Shown here piece by piece: positions 43,620 to 52,031 of a stretch of DNA of 64,000 bases. The position numbers and the translations under genes were made by a program. The first letter of the stretch is position 1; each line of letters opens with the position of its first letter. The stretch is from Suipraeoptans intestinalis (GTDB lineage Bacteria > Bacillota > Clostridia > Lachnospirales > Lachnospiraceae). The stretch covers positions 1,294,001-1,358,000 of the forward strand of contig NZ_VULY01000018.1 in assembly GCF_009696485.1 (NCBI RefSeq), in the 5' to 3' direction. The notes beneath the pieces are model-generated. The model did no database searches. It had not been told where the DNA came from and saw only the letters and a program-made list of their open reading frames with translations.

Positions 43620-44174
43620 TTAAGACTGGGAAGGGAGCCGTTTTTTTAAAGCCGGTCCTACCAGAAGAGCCAGAAGAATCTTCACGCCATCTCCGGGAAG
43701 ATAGGGGAGAACACCGACAGACAAAGCGGGAACAAATCCCATATGCAGCTGATGGGAAAGCCATAGAGTTCCCACCACATATAGGGCCAGACTGCCTAAG
43801 AGCATTCCCAGAAGGAAGGGGAGAGGACGATAGGAAAATGCCTCGCCCAAAAGACCGGAAATCAGGATAAACAAAAGAAAGCCGAGCAGGTATCCTCCGG
43901 TGGGGCCGGTCAGCTTTGCCAGACCGCCGGAAAAACCGGAAAAGACGGGAAGACCGAAAGCCCCAAGAGCCAGATACAGGGCGCAACTGGTCAGAGCGTC
44001 CTTCCATCCCAGAACATACACAAGGACCAGCAGGATAAATGTGGTCAGTGTAATAGGAACAGGACTAACGGGAACAGGTATGGAAATAGGAGCGACGATA
44101 CAGATGATGGCAGTTGCCAAAGAGATCCGGATCAGTCGGCGAAGATTCATGGTTGAAGTTGTAGATGATTGCAT
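43620..44174 (-). CDS. bioY: Biotin transporter BioY
   Basis: Protein of 184 aa with six hydrophobic helices. PVPVSPVPITLTTFILLVLVYVLGW and GLAKLTGPTGGYLLGFL are the BioY signature, and PYLPGDGVKI is near the C-terminus. It is the biotin-binding membrane component of an ECF transporter; the shared EcfT/EcfA parts are not in the window. A BirA-type operator overlaps its promoter. Start behind AAAGGAG on the minus strand. Confidence 0.95.
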   Translation of the reverse strand: MQSSTTSTMNLRRLIRISLATAIICIVAPISIPVPVSPVPITLTTFILLVLVYVLGWKDALTSCALYLALGAFGLPVFSGFSGGLAKLTGPTGGYLLGFLLFILISGLLGEAFSYRPLPFLLGMLLGSLALYVVGTLWLSHQLHMGFVPALSVGVLPYLPGDGVKILLALLVGPALKKRLPSQS

Positions 44175-44201
44175 AGAAATGCTCCTTTCATGTTTTTTAG
44201 A

Positions 44202-44255
44202 AGTATAAAAGGAGAAGAGAAAATTGTCAACTATTAAATAAAAATGGTTGACAAT
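44202..44255 (-). promoter_or_regulatory. bioY promoter with BirA-type operator
   Basis: On the minus strand TTGACA (44230-44225), a 17-bp spacer and TATACT (44207-44202). The -35 box is inside ATTGTCAAC (44223-44231), N15, GTTGACAAT (44247-44255), a perfect inverted repeat with the half-site and spacing of Firmicutes BirA operators. Biotin-loaded BirA should repress bioY. Confidence 0.85.
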
Positions 44256-44515
44256 CTGCGCTTGTGCCGGAACGAAAGAAGGCGGCAGAAAATGGAGAAC
44301 AAGAAACGAAGAGTCTAGGGAAAATGAAAAGCAAAAGAAGGATCTGCTCCGAAAAAACTTTGAGAAAGCGGTGGGTGTTATTCCATAAAAGAGAAGAATC
44401 CGGGGAAGTTGTATAGCATACAGGAAAAGAGAGAAAGAGGAAAAGCATAATAGTCAGAATATTATACACAAAATAAAAGCAAAGACAAATAAAAAGAAAA
44501 AAATAATAAAAAATA

Positions 44516-44544
44516 TTGACAAAACGGTCTGTCGGTGCTATTAT
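44516..44544 (+). promoter_or_regulatory. Consensus promoter of the large RNA candidate
   Basis: A perfect TTGACA (44516-44521), a 17-bp spacer and TATTAT (44539-44544). No gene lies between 44256 and 44515; the DNA there is A-rich on the plus strand. Confidence 0.75.
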
Positions 44545-44550
44545 CAAATT

Positions 44551-45092
44551 AATCAAAAACAGTGTATAGTAAGCAAGATAAAATACACAGAAGAAAATCC
44601 GTTTTTGAAATCAAACGAAGGAGGGTAATCCATTGGACAATTCAATAGAGACGCAATGCGACGGATCGGTGATGTTGCAAATGGCGGTTCCCTCAAGGAA
44701 GGCCTTTTATAGAAGAGAAAATGCAGGCACACCGACATAGATAAAAAGAAAAGAACGCGGAGAAGGAGCGTCGGAAGTAGCTGGTTACATTTGCAGATCG
44801 TCGCAGGGAAACGAACATCACAAAAGGTGGGATCTGTGTAAAGAAACAGAGAAAGCCAAAGAGAAAGAAGCATCGGCCGTTCTCACCGGGAGGACAGAAA
44901 GTGCAGATGTGATAGTGTTATAGTTGAAACGCTTTATCCCCTCGGGGGATGAAAAAAATACGGAAGGATATACCGCTGGCAGAGCGGAAAAGGCAGAGGG
45001 ATTTTTAACCGAAAGAGAACCTCCGAATTTTATGAAAACAGAATAAGGGAAAGAGGCGGCTACCATATGTACTGTATGGTGGCTGTCTTTTT
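44551..45092 (+). ncRNA. Large structured non-coding RNA candidate (~540 nt)
   Basis: Bounded by the promoter above and a terminator with a 13-bp stem (GGCGGCTACCATA / TATGGTGGCTGTC, 45055-45087) and TTTTT. A long-range nested helix joins GCGACGGATC (44658) with GATCGTCGC (44796) and GCAAATG (44677) with CATTTGC (44788). Local hairpins include GTGTAT/ATACAC (44562-44588), CGTTT/AAACG (44600-44617), ATCCCC/GGGGAT (44936-44950) and CCGCT/AGCGG (44973-44987). No long open frame exists. One 35-codon TTG frame (44633-44740) has a good ribosome binding site and is an alternative. It does not look like RNase P, tmRNA, 6S or SRP RNA. Confidence 0.55.
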
Positions 45093-45410
45093 GTTTGAAA
45101 AATATTTTTTATAAATTTCCTAGAAAAGTCTGTAAAATCTTCCTCAGCAATTTTTTGAGCAGAAGAGTGTGTTTAATACGATCAATCTTTGTCCATTGAC
45201 AAGTGAATCGCTTTTTTGAATAGGAGAATACTTGGACTGAATGATGAATGTTCAGGAATCGTTGAAGATAAATCGGTGTGGTGGAAAAGAGTGAAGGCAC
45301 AGAAAAATCCTTTTCGGAAAGAGGTGGTCAAACGGGTTCGAAAGAAAAGATGCCTTGCGAAAAAACGCGGAAAATCCCGTGAATTCTACCGAAACTAAAG
45401 GCGATACATT
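45093..45410. other. Intergenic DNA before the TPR/P-loop gene
   Basis: No supported gene. A 60-codon TTG frame (45216-45398) with a very basic product lacks a ribosome binding site. The stretch is AT-rich on the left and purine-rich on the right. Confidence 0.3.
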
Positions 45411-45439
45411 TTGACAATAGAAAGGGGCTGTGCTAAAAT
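45411..45439 (+). promoter_or_regulatory. Promoter of the TPR/P-loop gene
   Basis: A perfect TTGACA (45411-45416), a 17-bp spacer and TAAAAT (45434-45439), about 40 bp before the start codon. Confidence 0.75.
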
Positions 45440-45480
45440 GAGAGACGTAAAACTGTAATCAAATAGTTGAGGTGAGTGAC

Positions 45481-48255
45481 TTGGATAAATATGAATATAG
45501 GGTAAAAACAGAACAGATGATGGAGTGTTTTGGAAATAAGCAATACAAGAAAGCAATGGAGATTGCAGACACCATCGACTGGCGCAGAGTAAAGAATGTA
45601 TCGATGCTGAATACGGTCAGTGAGATCTACGAGCAGACAGGGGAGTTCCAGAAAAGCCGGGATGTCCTGTTTATGGCGTTTGACAAGGCGCCCGGAAGCA
45701 GAAAGATCGTGTATCGTCTGGGAACACTGGCTTTAAAGATCGGTGATTTCAGCGAGGCATCAGACTGCTATGAGGAGTTTGTAAAGCTGGCGCCAAAGGA
45801 TCCAAACCAGTACATCTTAAAATACAAGATCCAGAAGGCACAAAAGACGCCGATCCAGGAGCAGATCCGGACATTGGAAGATTTTAAAAAAGCAGAATAC
45901 ATTGAAAAGTGGGCCTATGAGCTGGCAAAGCTCTACCATGACGCTGGTATGACGGCAAAATGTATCGAAGAGTGCGACGACCTGATCCTTTGGTTCAGCG
46001 AAGGAAAGTATGTGTATCAGGCCATGGAGCTGAAGATGCGCTATAAACCGCTGACCCCTCTGCAGCAGGAAAAATATGAGGAAAGACACGGCGTCGGAGA
46101 AGAGAAAGAGGCGAAGGAAAAAGAAGCCCAGAAGAAGATGAACGCCATGGCAGAGGTACTGCGGGCGGCAGGAGCAAGCCGGGAGGAAAAGGCGGAAGCA
46201 CCGGAAAGCCTGGATGAAGCGTTGGAGCAGCTTTCAGCAGGAGAAACGGCCGGAGAAGAAACAGCGGCAGAAGCCACGAAAGTAATCGGAGGAAGCGGCA
46301 TACAGGCAGCGCTGGCCGGAGGAACGCCGGAGCCGTTTATGCCAAAATCGGAGGAGAAAACGATGGCAGAACGAGACGATGAACTAAAGAAAAACGGACA
46401 ACTTCGCATTGACGAGATCCTGATGAAGTGGGAAGAGAAGCAGAAGGAGCACGCCAAGGCGATCGAGATACAAAAGGCCAAAGACGAAGAGCGGCTTCGT
46501 AAAGAGCGGGAAGAAGCCCAGAAAAGAAAAGAAGAGGAACGCCGCCTGATGGAACAAAGGCTGGCGGAATCTGCAAGGAGAGCGGCGGAGGAAGCTGCGG
46601 CAAAGGCGGCGGAAGAAGAGCGCCTGAAAGAAGAGGAAAGAAAAGCAGAGGCGGCCAGACGGGAAGCAGAGCAGTACGCACTGGAAGAGGCAGAGACAAA
46701 AGACGTTTCAGACGATCTGGAGGAGCTGATCGAGAAGCTGGAAGGATCGGACAAAAGCCAGGTTCCGGTAGAGGAAGAGCCGTTCTCTGAGGAAGAAGGG
46801 GAAGAGCCGGACTTTGAAGAGACGGAAGTCCCGGAAGAAGAGTCGGAGACAGAAGAACCTGTGGAAGAGTCCCACGAAGAAGTTCTGTTTGAGGAAGAGA
46901 TGGAACCGGAAGCTTCTCTGGAAGAGGAAGAAGGTCTGGAAGAAGCATTGACAGAGGAAGAAGAGACAGAGGAGTTCCCGGAAGCGCTCTCCGAAGAGGA
47001 GGCAGAGTCCGAAGAGTGGGAGGAAGATCTTGAAACTGCTTCGGAGGAGAACCTGGATGAAGAGTTTGACGAGGACGACTTTGACGAAGAAGAGATCTTT
47101 GATCAGGATGAGGAAATGCCGGAAGAGGCAGAAATGATCCATGCTCCTATGGAAGAGGCGGAAGCAGAGGACGATTTTGACGAAGAGGACGGAGACGATT
47201 TTCTCGATACAGAAGAATCGGAAGAAGAGATCGAAGAGTTCCTAGATGAGGAAGAGGACGAAAGCGAAGCGGACTTTGAGGAAGCAGAGCTTGCAGAGAC
47301 AGACTTTGACGAGGACGATTTTGAGGAGGAGCCTCTGGAACCGGAAGAAGAGGAAGAATTGGAGATTGAGGAACCCTCTGAGGAGGAGATCCAGGATCGG
47401 ATCCGCAAGTCGAAAGGCGGAGTTCCCTTTGATACCGGATTTGTGGTAACCGGACGATACGACCTGAGCGCTACCAGCGAGATCGGTCTGAAGGCAGGAC
47501 TTACAGAAGAGCAAAAGAAACTGTTTTCTTACTTTGTTCCTGTTCGAGGCATGAGTGAGCAGATCGTAGAAGTGTTGGACAATGACAGAAGAGCGCAGCG
47601 GGAAGGCACATCCAAGACAGGAAACCTTCTGGTGATCGGACGGAAAGGCTCCGGGAAAACGGTGCTGGCTGTAGACATTGTCAAAGCGATCCAGAAGCAG
47701 AGAAATCTGAAGCAGGGAAAAGTGGCTATCGTGACGGGAGAGTCCCTCAACAAGAAAGAGCTGACAAATATCATTCAGAAGCTTCGAGGCGGTGCCATTA
47801 TCGTGGAGAAAGCAGGCAAGCTGAATTCCAGAACCATCAAGGAACTGAGCTACCTGATGGAAAAGAAAACAGGAGAGTTGCTTTTTGTACTGGAAGACCA
47901 GAGAAAGCCGCTGGAGAGACTTTTGACGGCGCATCCCGAGTTCAAAAAGAAATTCACTTCCAAACTGGAGCTTCCGGTGTTTATCAATGATGAGCTGGTA
48001 ACGTTTGGTCAGACCTATGCAAAAGAGAATGGGTATAAGCTGGATGAAATGGGAATCCTGGCGCTATATAGCCGAATCGACGTGATGCAGAGAGAAGACC
48101 ATGCGGTGACGGTAGCAGAGGTAAAAGAGATCATGGACGAGGCCATTGAACATTCCCAGAAGGCTAATGTGAAGCATCTGGCAAGGAGGGTGTTTGGTAA
48201 GGGCACGGACGATTCCTCCAGGATCATTTTGAAAGAAGAAGATTTCAGGGTATAA
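45481..48255 (+). CDS. TPR protein with acidic linker and C-terminal P-loop ATPase domain
   Basis: Protein of about 924 aa. TTG 45481 lies 7 bases after GAGGTGAG; GTG 45472 is the in-frame alternative. Residues ~1-200 form TPR-like helices (YKKAMEIADTIDW, IYEQTGEFQKSRDVLF, GDFSEASDCYEEFVKLAP). Residues ~280-400 are a charged coiled coil. Residues ~410-640 are almost pure Glu/Asp with Ser and Pro. The C-terminus has Walker A VIGRKGSGKTVLAVDI (~722) and AAA-like helices (GGAIIVEKAGKLNS, GELLFVLEDQRKPLERLL), recalling the CbxX/EccA group. The function is not known to me; a scaffold with an ATP switch is a reasonable guess. Confidence 0.7.
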   Translation: MDKYEYRVKTEQMMECFGNKQYKKAMEIADTIDWRRVKNVSMLNTVSEIYEQTGEFQKSRDVLFMAFDKAPGSRKIVYRLGTLALKIGDFSEASDCYEEFVKLAPKDPNQYILKYKIQKAQKTPIQEQIRTLEDFKKAEYIEKWAYELAKLYHDAGMTAKCIEECDDLILWFSEGKYVYQAMELKMRYKPLTPLQQEKYEERHGVGEEKEAKEKEAQKKMNAMAEVLRAAGASREEKAEAPESLDEALEQLSAGETAGEETAAEATKVIGGSGIQAALAGGTPEPFMPKSEEKTMAERDDELKKNGQLRIDEILMKWEEKQKEHAKAIEIQKAKDEERLRKEREEAQKRKEEERRLMEQRLAESARRAAEEAAAKAAEEERLKEEERKAEAARREAEQYALEEAETKDVSDDLEELIEKLEGSDKSQVPVEEEPFSEEEGEEPDFEETEVPEEESETEEPVEESHEEVLFEEEMEPEASLEEEEGLEEALTEEEETEEFPEALSEEEAESEEWEEDLETASEENLDEEFDEDDFDEEEIFDQDEEMPEEAEMIHAPMEEAEAEDDFDEEDGDDFLDTEESEEEIEEFLDEEEDESEADFEEAELAETDFDEDDFEEEPLEPEEEEELEIEEPSEEEIQDRIRKSKGGVPFDTGFVVTGRYDLSATSEIGLKAGLTEEQKKLFSYFVPVRGMSEQIVEVLDNDRRAQREGTSKTGNLLVIGRKGSGKTVLAVDIVKAIQKQRNLKQGKVAIVTGESLNKKELTNIIQKLRGGAIIVEKAGKLNSRTIKELSYLMEKKTGELLFVLEDQRKPLERLLTAHPEFKKKFTSKLELPVFINDELVTFGQTYAKENGYKLDEMGILALYSRIDVMQREDHAVTVAEVKEIMDEAIEHSQKANVKHLARRVFGKGTDDSSRIILKEEDFRV

Positions 48256-48261
48256 GCAAAG

Positions 48262-48303
48262 AGAAAGGGTTGGAAACATATCTCCAAACCCTTTCTTTTT
48301 ACG
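48262..48303 (+). terminator. Terminator after the TPR/P-loop gene
   Basis: AGAAAGGGTTGG pairs with CCAAACCCTTTCT across a short loop, followed by TTTT. Confidence 0.8.
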
Positions 48304-48355
48304 TGTGCGTAAAGTATAATAAGGATAATACAGTAAAGGCGAGGTGAAGGTGAGG

Positions 48356-50335
48356 ATGGAACAGAAGAAGCAGACGTCTTACGAGATAGAAGAACTGGAT
48401 CAATACTTGTTTGGCCAGGGAACACACTACGAGATCTATAAGAAGCTTGGAGCACACAAAGCCAAAAAAGACGGGGTGGAAGGAGTATATTTTGCGGTAT
48501 GGGCACCTCGGGCACAGGGAGTCTCGGTGGTGGGAGAATTTAACGGATGGAATACGGAAGCGAACCGTATGGAGAGGCAGGAGCCGCTGGGAATCTACAC
48601 CTGCTTTATTCCGGGGGTCCAGGAATACCAGATGTATAAGTACTGTGTCTGGACCTATACGGGTGAAGCAGTATTTAAATCGGATCCATACGGGAACTAT
48701 GCGGAGTATCGTCCGGGAACGGCGTCGAAGGTGGCAGATCTTTCCAAGCTGAAATGGACGGATAAAGCCTGGATGAAGAAACGAAAAACATGGGATCATA
48801 AAGAAAGCCCCATGTCTGTTTATGAGGTCCATATCGGCTCCTGGAAAAGACATCCGGGGAGAGAGGATGAAGGATTCTACTCTTACAGGGAATTTGGGGA
48901 GGCGGTTGCCGAATATATAAAATATATGGGGTATACACATGTGGAACTGATGGGAATCGCAGAGCATCCCTTTGACGGCTCCTGGGGATATCAGGTGACT
49001 GGCTATTTTGCTCCCACATCCCGCTATGGAACGCCGGAGGATTTTGCCTGGATGGTCAACCATCTTCATGAGAACGGCATCGGCGTTATTTTAGACTGGG
49101 TACCGGCACATTTTCCAAGAGATCTTCATGGACTGGCAAACTTTGACGGAACGCCTACCTACGAATACGCAGACGCCAGAAAGGGAGAGCATCCTGACTG
49201 GGGGACCAAGATCTTTGATTATGGGAAAAATGAGGTCCGCAATTTCCTGATCGCCAATGCGTTGTTCTGGGTGGAGCAGTTCCATATAGACGGGCTGCGG
49301 GTGGATGCGGTTGCCTCCATGCTGTATCTGGACTATGGAAAGCAGGATGGACAGTGGATCCCCAATGAGTACGGCGATAATAAAAACCTGGAGGCCATCG
49401 AGCTGTTCAAGCATCTGAACTCCGTCATGAAGAAAAGGAATCCGGGAGTCGTGATGATCGCAGAGGAATCTACCGCCTGGCCGAAGGTGACGGGAGACGT
49501 GGAAGAGGGAGGACTGGGCTTTCACCTGAAATGGAACATGGGATGGATGCACGATTTCCTGGAATATATGAAGCTGGATCCCTATTTCCGCAAGCATAAC
49601 CACAACCAGATGACCTTTGCCATGAGCTATGCATACGGAGAAAACTATATCCTGGTGCTGTCCCATGACGAGGTAGTACATTTAAAGTGCTCCATGATCA
49701 ACAAAATGCCGGGGATCGGAGAAGACAAATTTTCCAATCTGAAGGCAGGCTACGCATTTATGATGGGACATACGGGAAAGAAGCTGCTGTTTATGGGACA
49801 GGATTTTGCACAGCAGAGAGAGTGGAGCGAAGGAAGAGAACTGGACTGGTATCTGCTGGGAGAAGAAAATCATCGGCATATGCAGGAGTTTGTAAGAGAT
49901 TTGCTTTATCTGTACAGAGAGCATCCGGCTCTTTCTGAGATGGATAAAAGCTGGGATGGATTTGAATGGATCAACGCAGACGACTGTTTCCGCAGTATTT
50001 ACAGCTTTGTGCGGTATTCGGCCAAGAAAAAGAAGAATCTCCTGTTTGTATGCAATTTTACCCCGGTAGAACGGGAAGATTACATGGTGGGGGTTCCCAT
50101 GGACACGGACTATCGGCTGGTTTTAGATAGCGACTCGGCCAAATATGGGGGGAATAGTAAAAGAAAGAAAAAAGTTTATACAGCAAAACTGCAGGAATGT
50201 GACGGAAGAAAGCATTCGATTGCTTATAAGCTTCCTGCCTATGGAGTTGCCGTGTTTGAATTTGAGCCGGGCGCAGCACAAAAAGGAAAGCGAAGCCACG
50301 AAAAAAAGGGCACAGAGAAGGATAAACAAAAATAG
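48356..50335 (+). CDS. glgB: 1,4-alpha-glucan branching enzyme
   Basis: Protein of 659 aa from ATG 48356 behind GAGGTGAAGGTGAGG; GTG 48344 is in frame. The N-terminal carbohydrate-binding domain (VYFAVWAPRAQGVSVVGEFNGWN) precedes the GH13 barrel: DWVPAHFP, DGLRVDAVASMLYLDYG with the nucleophile Asp, MIAEEST with the acid Glu, and LSHDEVVH. It introduces alpha-1,6 branches in glycogen. It is a single gene here; no other glg genes are adjacent. TATAAT at 48315 is the only promoter box seen. Confidence 0.95.
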   Translation: MEQKKQTSYEIEELDQYLFGQGTHYEIYKKLGAHKAKKDGVEGVYFAVWAPRAQGVSVVGEFNGWNTEANRMERQEPLGIYTCFIPGVQEYQMYKYCVWTYTGEAVFKSDPYGNYAEYRPGTASKVADLSKLKWTDKAWMKKRKTWDHKESPMSVYEVHIGSWKRHPGREDEGFYSYREFGEAVAEYIKYMGYTHVELMGIAEHPFDGSWGYQVTGYFAPTSRYGTPEDFAWMVNHLHENGIGVILDWVPAHFPRDLHGLANFDGTPTYEYADARKGEHPDWGTKIFDYGKNEVRNFLIANALFWVEQFHIDGLRVDAVASMLYLDYGKQDGQWIPNEYGDNKNLEAIELFKHLNSVMKKRNPGVVMIAEESTAWPKVTGDVEEGGLGFHLKWNMGWMHDFLEYMKLDPYFRKHNHNQMTFAMSYAYGENYILVLSHDEVVHLKCSMINKMPGIGEDKFSNLKAGYAFMMGHTGKKLLFMGQDFAQQREWSEGRELDWYLLGEENHRHMQEFVRDLLYLYREHPALSEMDKSWDGFEWINADDCFRSIYSFVRYSAKKKKNLLFVCNFTPVEREDYMVGVPMDTDYRLVLDSDSAKYGGNSKRKKKVYTAKLQECDGRKHSIAYKLPAYGVAVFEFEPGAAQKGKRSHEKKGTEKDKQK

Positions 50336-50394
50336 GCAAAGAAAAGGAAGATGGCGGAGGGAACTTGAGATGTCCCCGAAGCATCAGATTTTGA

Positions 50395-50426
50395 TAGCGA
50401 GACAGCGTTTGCTGCCTCGCTATTTT
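50395..50426 (+). terminator. Terminator after glgB
   Basis: TAGCGAG-A-CAGC pairs with GCTG-C-CTCGCTA around GTTT, followed by TTTT. Confidence 0.7.
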
Positions 50427-50500
50427 GGATCAAGGGGAAGGGCTTTACACTGCGCGATACTGCGAGGATCATAAAGTTACAGTAAATTTTCAAAAAGGCA

Positions 50501-50531
50501 TTGACTATGACACAACGTAATCGTTTATGCT
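50501..50531 (+). promoter_or_regulatory. MerR-type promoter with a 19-bp spacer
   Basis: TTGACT (50501-50506) and TATGCT (50526-50531) are 19 bp apart, the over-long spacing that MerR activators correct by twisting DNA. The short dyad AACG-TAAT-CGTT lies in the spacer. Autoactivation by the MerR protein below is likely. Confidence 0.65.
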
Positions 50532-50554
50532 TGGCATTGTTAGGAGGTGCTTTC

Positions 50555-51295
50555 ATGTATTTGATCAAAAAAGTTAGTGAAATGAGTGGGGTATCGGTGC
50601 GCGCTTTACGCCATTATGATAAGATCGGCCTGCTGTCTCCTCAAAAACAGGAAAATGGATACAGGTACTATTCGGAAGAGGATATGTCCTTTTTGCAAAT
50701 GATATTGTTTTATAAGTACCTGGGATTTTCTTTGAAGAAGATAAAAGAACTGCTAAAACAAGAGGAGAGCCAGGTGCTCTATCATCTAAAAAATCAACTG
50801 ACTTTGCTGCAAAAAGAAAAGCAAAAACTCCTGACATTGATAGATACCCTGGAAAAGACAATCGCGTCACAAGAAAGGAGAGTTACGATGTCAACAAAAG
50901 AAAAATTTAATGGATTTACGTACCAGGACAATCAAAAATATAGGCAGGCGGCAGTAGATCTGTATGGGAAGGAAGTGGTGGAAGAAGCGATTGAAAAACA
51001 AAAAGGAAAAGAGCAGGAGCTCACAGACGGCTTTAACAACATCTTCTTTGCTTTTTCTGAGAACAGGTCAAAGGGGATAAGCTCCGCCGCGAAAGAAACC
51101 ATAGTGTTAGCAGAAAAGCTACACAAACATCTTTGCGAATATGCGTTTGACTGTCAGCTGGAGGTATTTGCAAGCATTGGCCGGGGCTATGTTCAAAATG
51201 TGGAATTTAAACAGAACCTGGACAAATTTGGAGATGGAACAGCGCAGTACATCTGCGATGCGATCCAGCAATATGTGAAAGAAAAAGAAATTTAA
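50555..51295 (+). CDS. MerR family regulator with TipAS drug-recognition domain
   Basis: Protein of 246 aa from ATG 50555 behind TAGGAGG. The N-terminal MerR helix-turn-helix and wing read YLIKKVSEMSGVSVRALRHYDKIGLLSPQKQENGYRYYSEED; a coiled coil follows to ~residue 108. The C-terminal ~135 residues (FTYQDNQKYRQAAVDLYGKEVVEEA to AQYICDAIQQYV) match the TipAS domain, which binds thiopeptide antibiotics and other drugs. It probably activates its own promoter; no efflux gene is adjacent. Confidence 0.93.
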   Translation: MYLIKKVSEMSGVSVRALRHYDKIGLLSPQKQENGYRYYSEEDMSFLQMILFYKYLGFSLKKIKELLKQEESQVLYHLKNQLTLLQKEKQKLLTLIDTLEKTIASQERRVTMSTKEKFNGFTYQDNQKYRQAAVDLYGKEVVEEAIEKQKGKEQELTDGFNNIFFAFSENRSKGISSAAKETIVLAEKLHKHLCEYAFDCQLEVFASIGRGYVQNVEFKQNLDKFGDGTAQYICDAIQQYVKEKEI

Positions 51296-51308
51296 AAGCA
51301 GCTTTCAT

Positions 51309-51971
51309 TCACGCGTTACAATTCTCTTTCGGACGGGCGATCAGCTTGCAGATGGCGTTGCCCTTGGAGGAAAATTTCTCCTCATATTCTGTCATAATAT
51401 TTCCCCGGCTTAGGACGGGATCCCGGTGAAGATCGTATGTGGAGCTGACCAGTTCAAAGACGGGGGAAGCTTGGATCTCCTCCAAAGAGAAATCAAATAA
51501 GAGACGGTTGTCCGTTTTGAATTCCAGCCGTCCGTCTGTCTTCAGGATCTGATGATAGAGGGGCAGGAAAAACGAAGAGGTCAGCCGTCTTTTGGCGTGC
51601 CGTGCCTTAGGCCAGGGATCTGAAAAATTCAGATAGATAGCGGATACTTCTCCTTTTTGGAAAATGTCGGGCAATGTCCGGGCATCCGTGCAGAGGAACC
51701 GAAGGTTCTCGGGAAGCAGATCTCCCAGTTTTTCCACGGCACGAAGCAGGACACTGGAATAGCGTTCAATCCCAATGTAGTTGATGTGGGGATTTTGAGT
51801 AGCAAGAGATAAAAGGAACTGGCCTTTTCCCATGCCGATTTCTATGTGGATGGGGTGATCCTCCTTAAAAACCTGAGAATTCCATGCTCCGCGTACCTTC
51901 TGCAAAGAAGAGATCACCAGCGGGCTGGCTTCCAGGACAGAATCTGCCCGGGGGATGTTTCTAAGACGCAT
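51309..51971 (-). CDS. trmB: tRNA (guanine(46)-N7)-methyltransferase
   Basis: Protein of 220 aa. MRLRNIPRADSVLEASP at the start, IEIGMGKGQFLLSLA for SAM binding, INFSDPWPKARHAKRRLT and FKTDNRLLFDFSLEE are the TrmB signature. The gene is convergent with the MerR gene and lies 60 bp after map on the minus strand. Confidence 0.96.
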   Translation of the reverse strand: MRLRNIPRADSVLEASPLVISSLQKVRGAWNSQVFKEDHPIHIEIGMGKGQFLLSLATQNPHINYIGIERYSSVLLRAVEKLGDLLPENLRFLCTDARTLPDIFQKGEVSAIYLNFSDPWPKARHAKRRLTSSFFLPLYHQILKTDGRLEFKTDNRLLFDFSLEEIQASPVFELVSSTYDLHRDPVLSRGNIMTEYEEKFSSKGNAICKLIARPKENCNA

Positions 51972-52031
51972 AACGGTCCTCCTTGTAAGTCATTTGATGG
52001 ATTTTGCAGGAAAAAGAAAGGCGGCAGCCTT

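Noticed and set aside
44553-45066. Minus-strand frames across the large RNA candidate (MLLSLWLSLFLY... and MVAASFPYSVF...)
   Set aside because: No ribosome binding sites, low-complexity hydrophobic products and no family likeness; they mirror purine-rich plus-strand DNA.
44551-45092. RNase P RNA, tmRNA, 6S or SRP RNA as identity of the large RNA
   Set aside because: The diagnostic conserved stretches (for example the RNase P core, or the tmRNA tag frame and tRNA-like ends) were not seen.
45216-45398. 60-codon basic frame before the TPR/P-loop gene
   Set aside because: TTG start without a ribosome binding site and no recognisable fold.
46041-47408. Long Ser- or Leu-rich antisense frames opposite the acidic tract
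   Set aside because: GAA/GAG-rich coding DNA leaves the opposite strand open; no start signals or domains.
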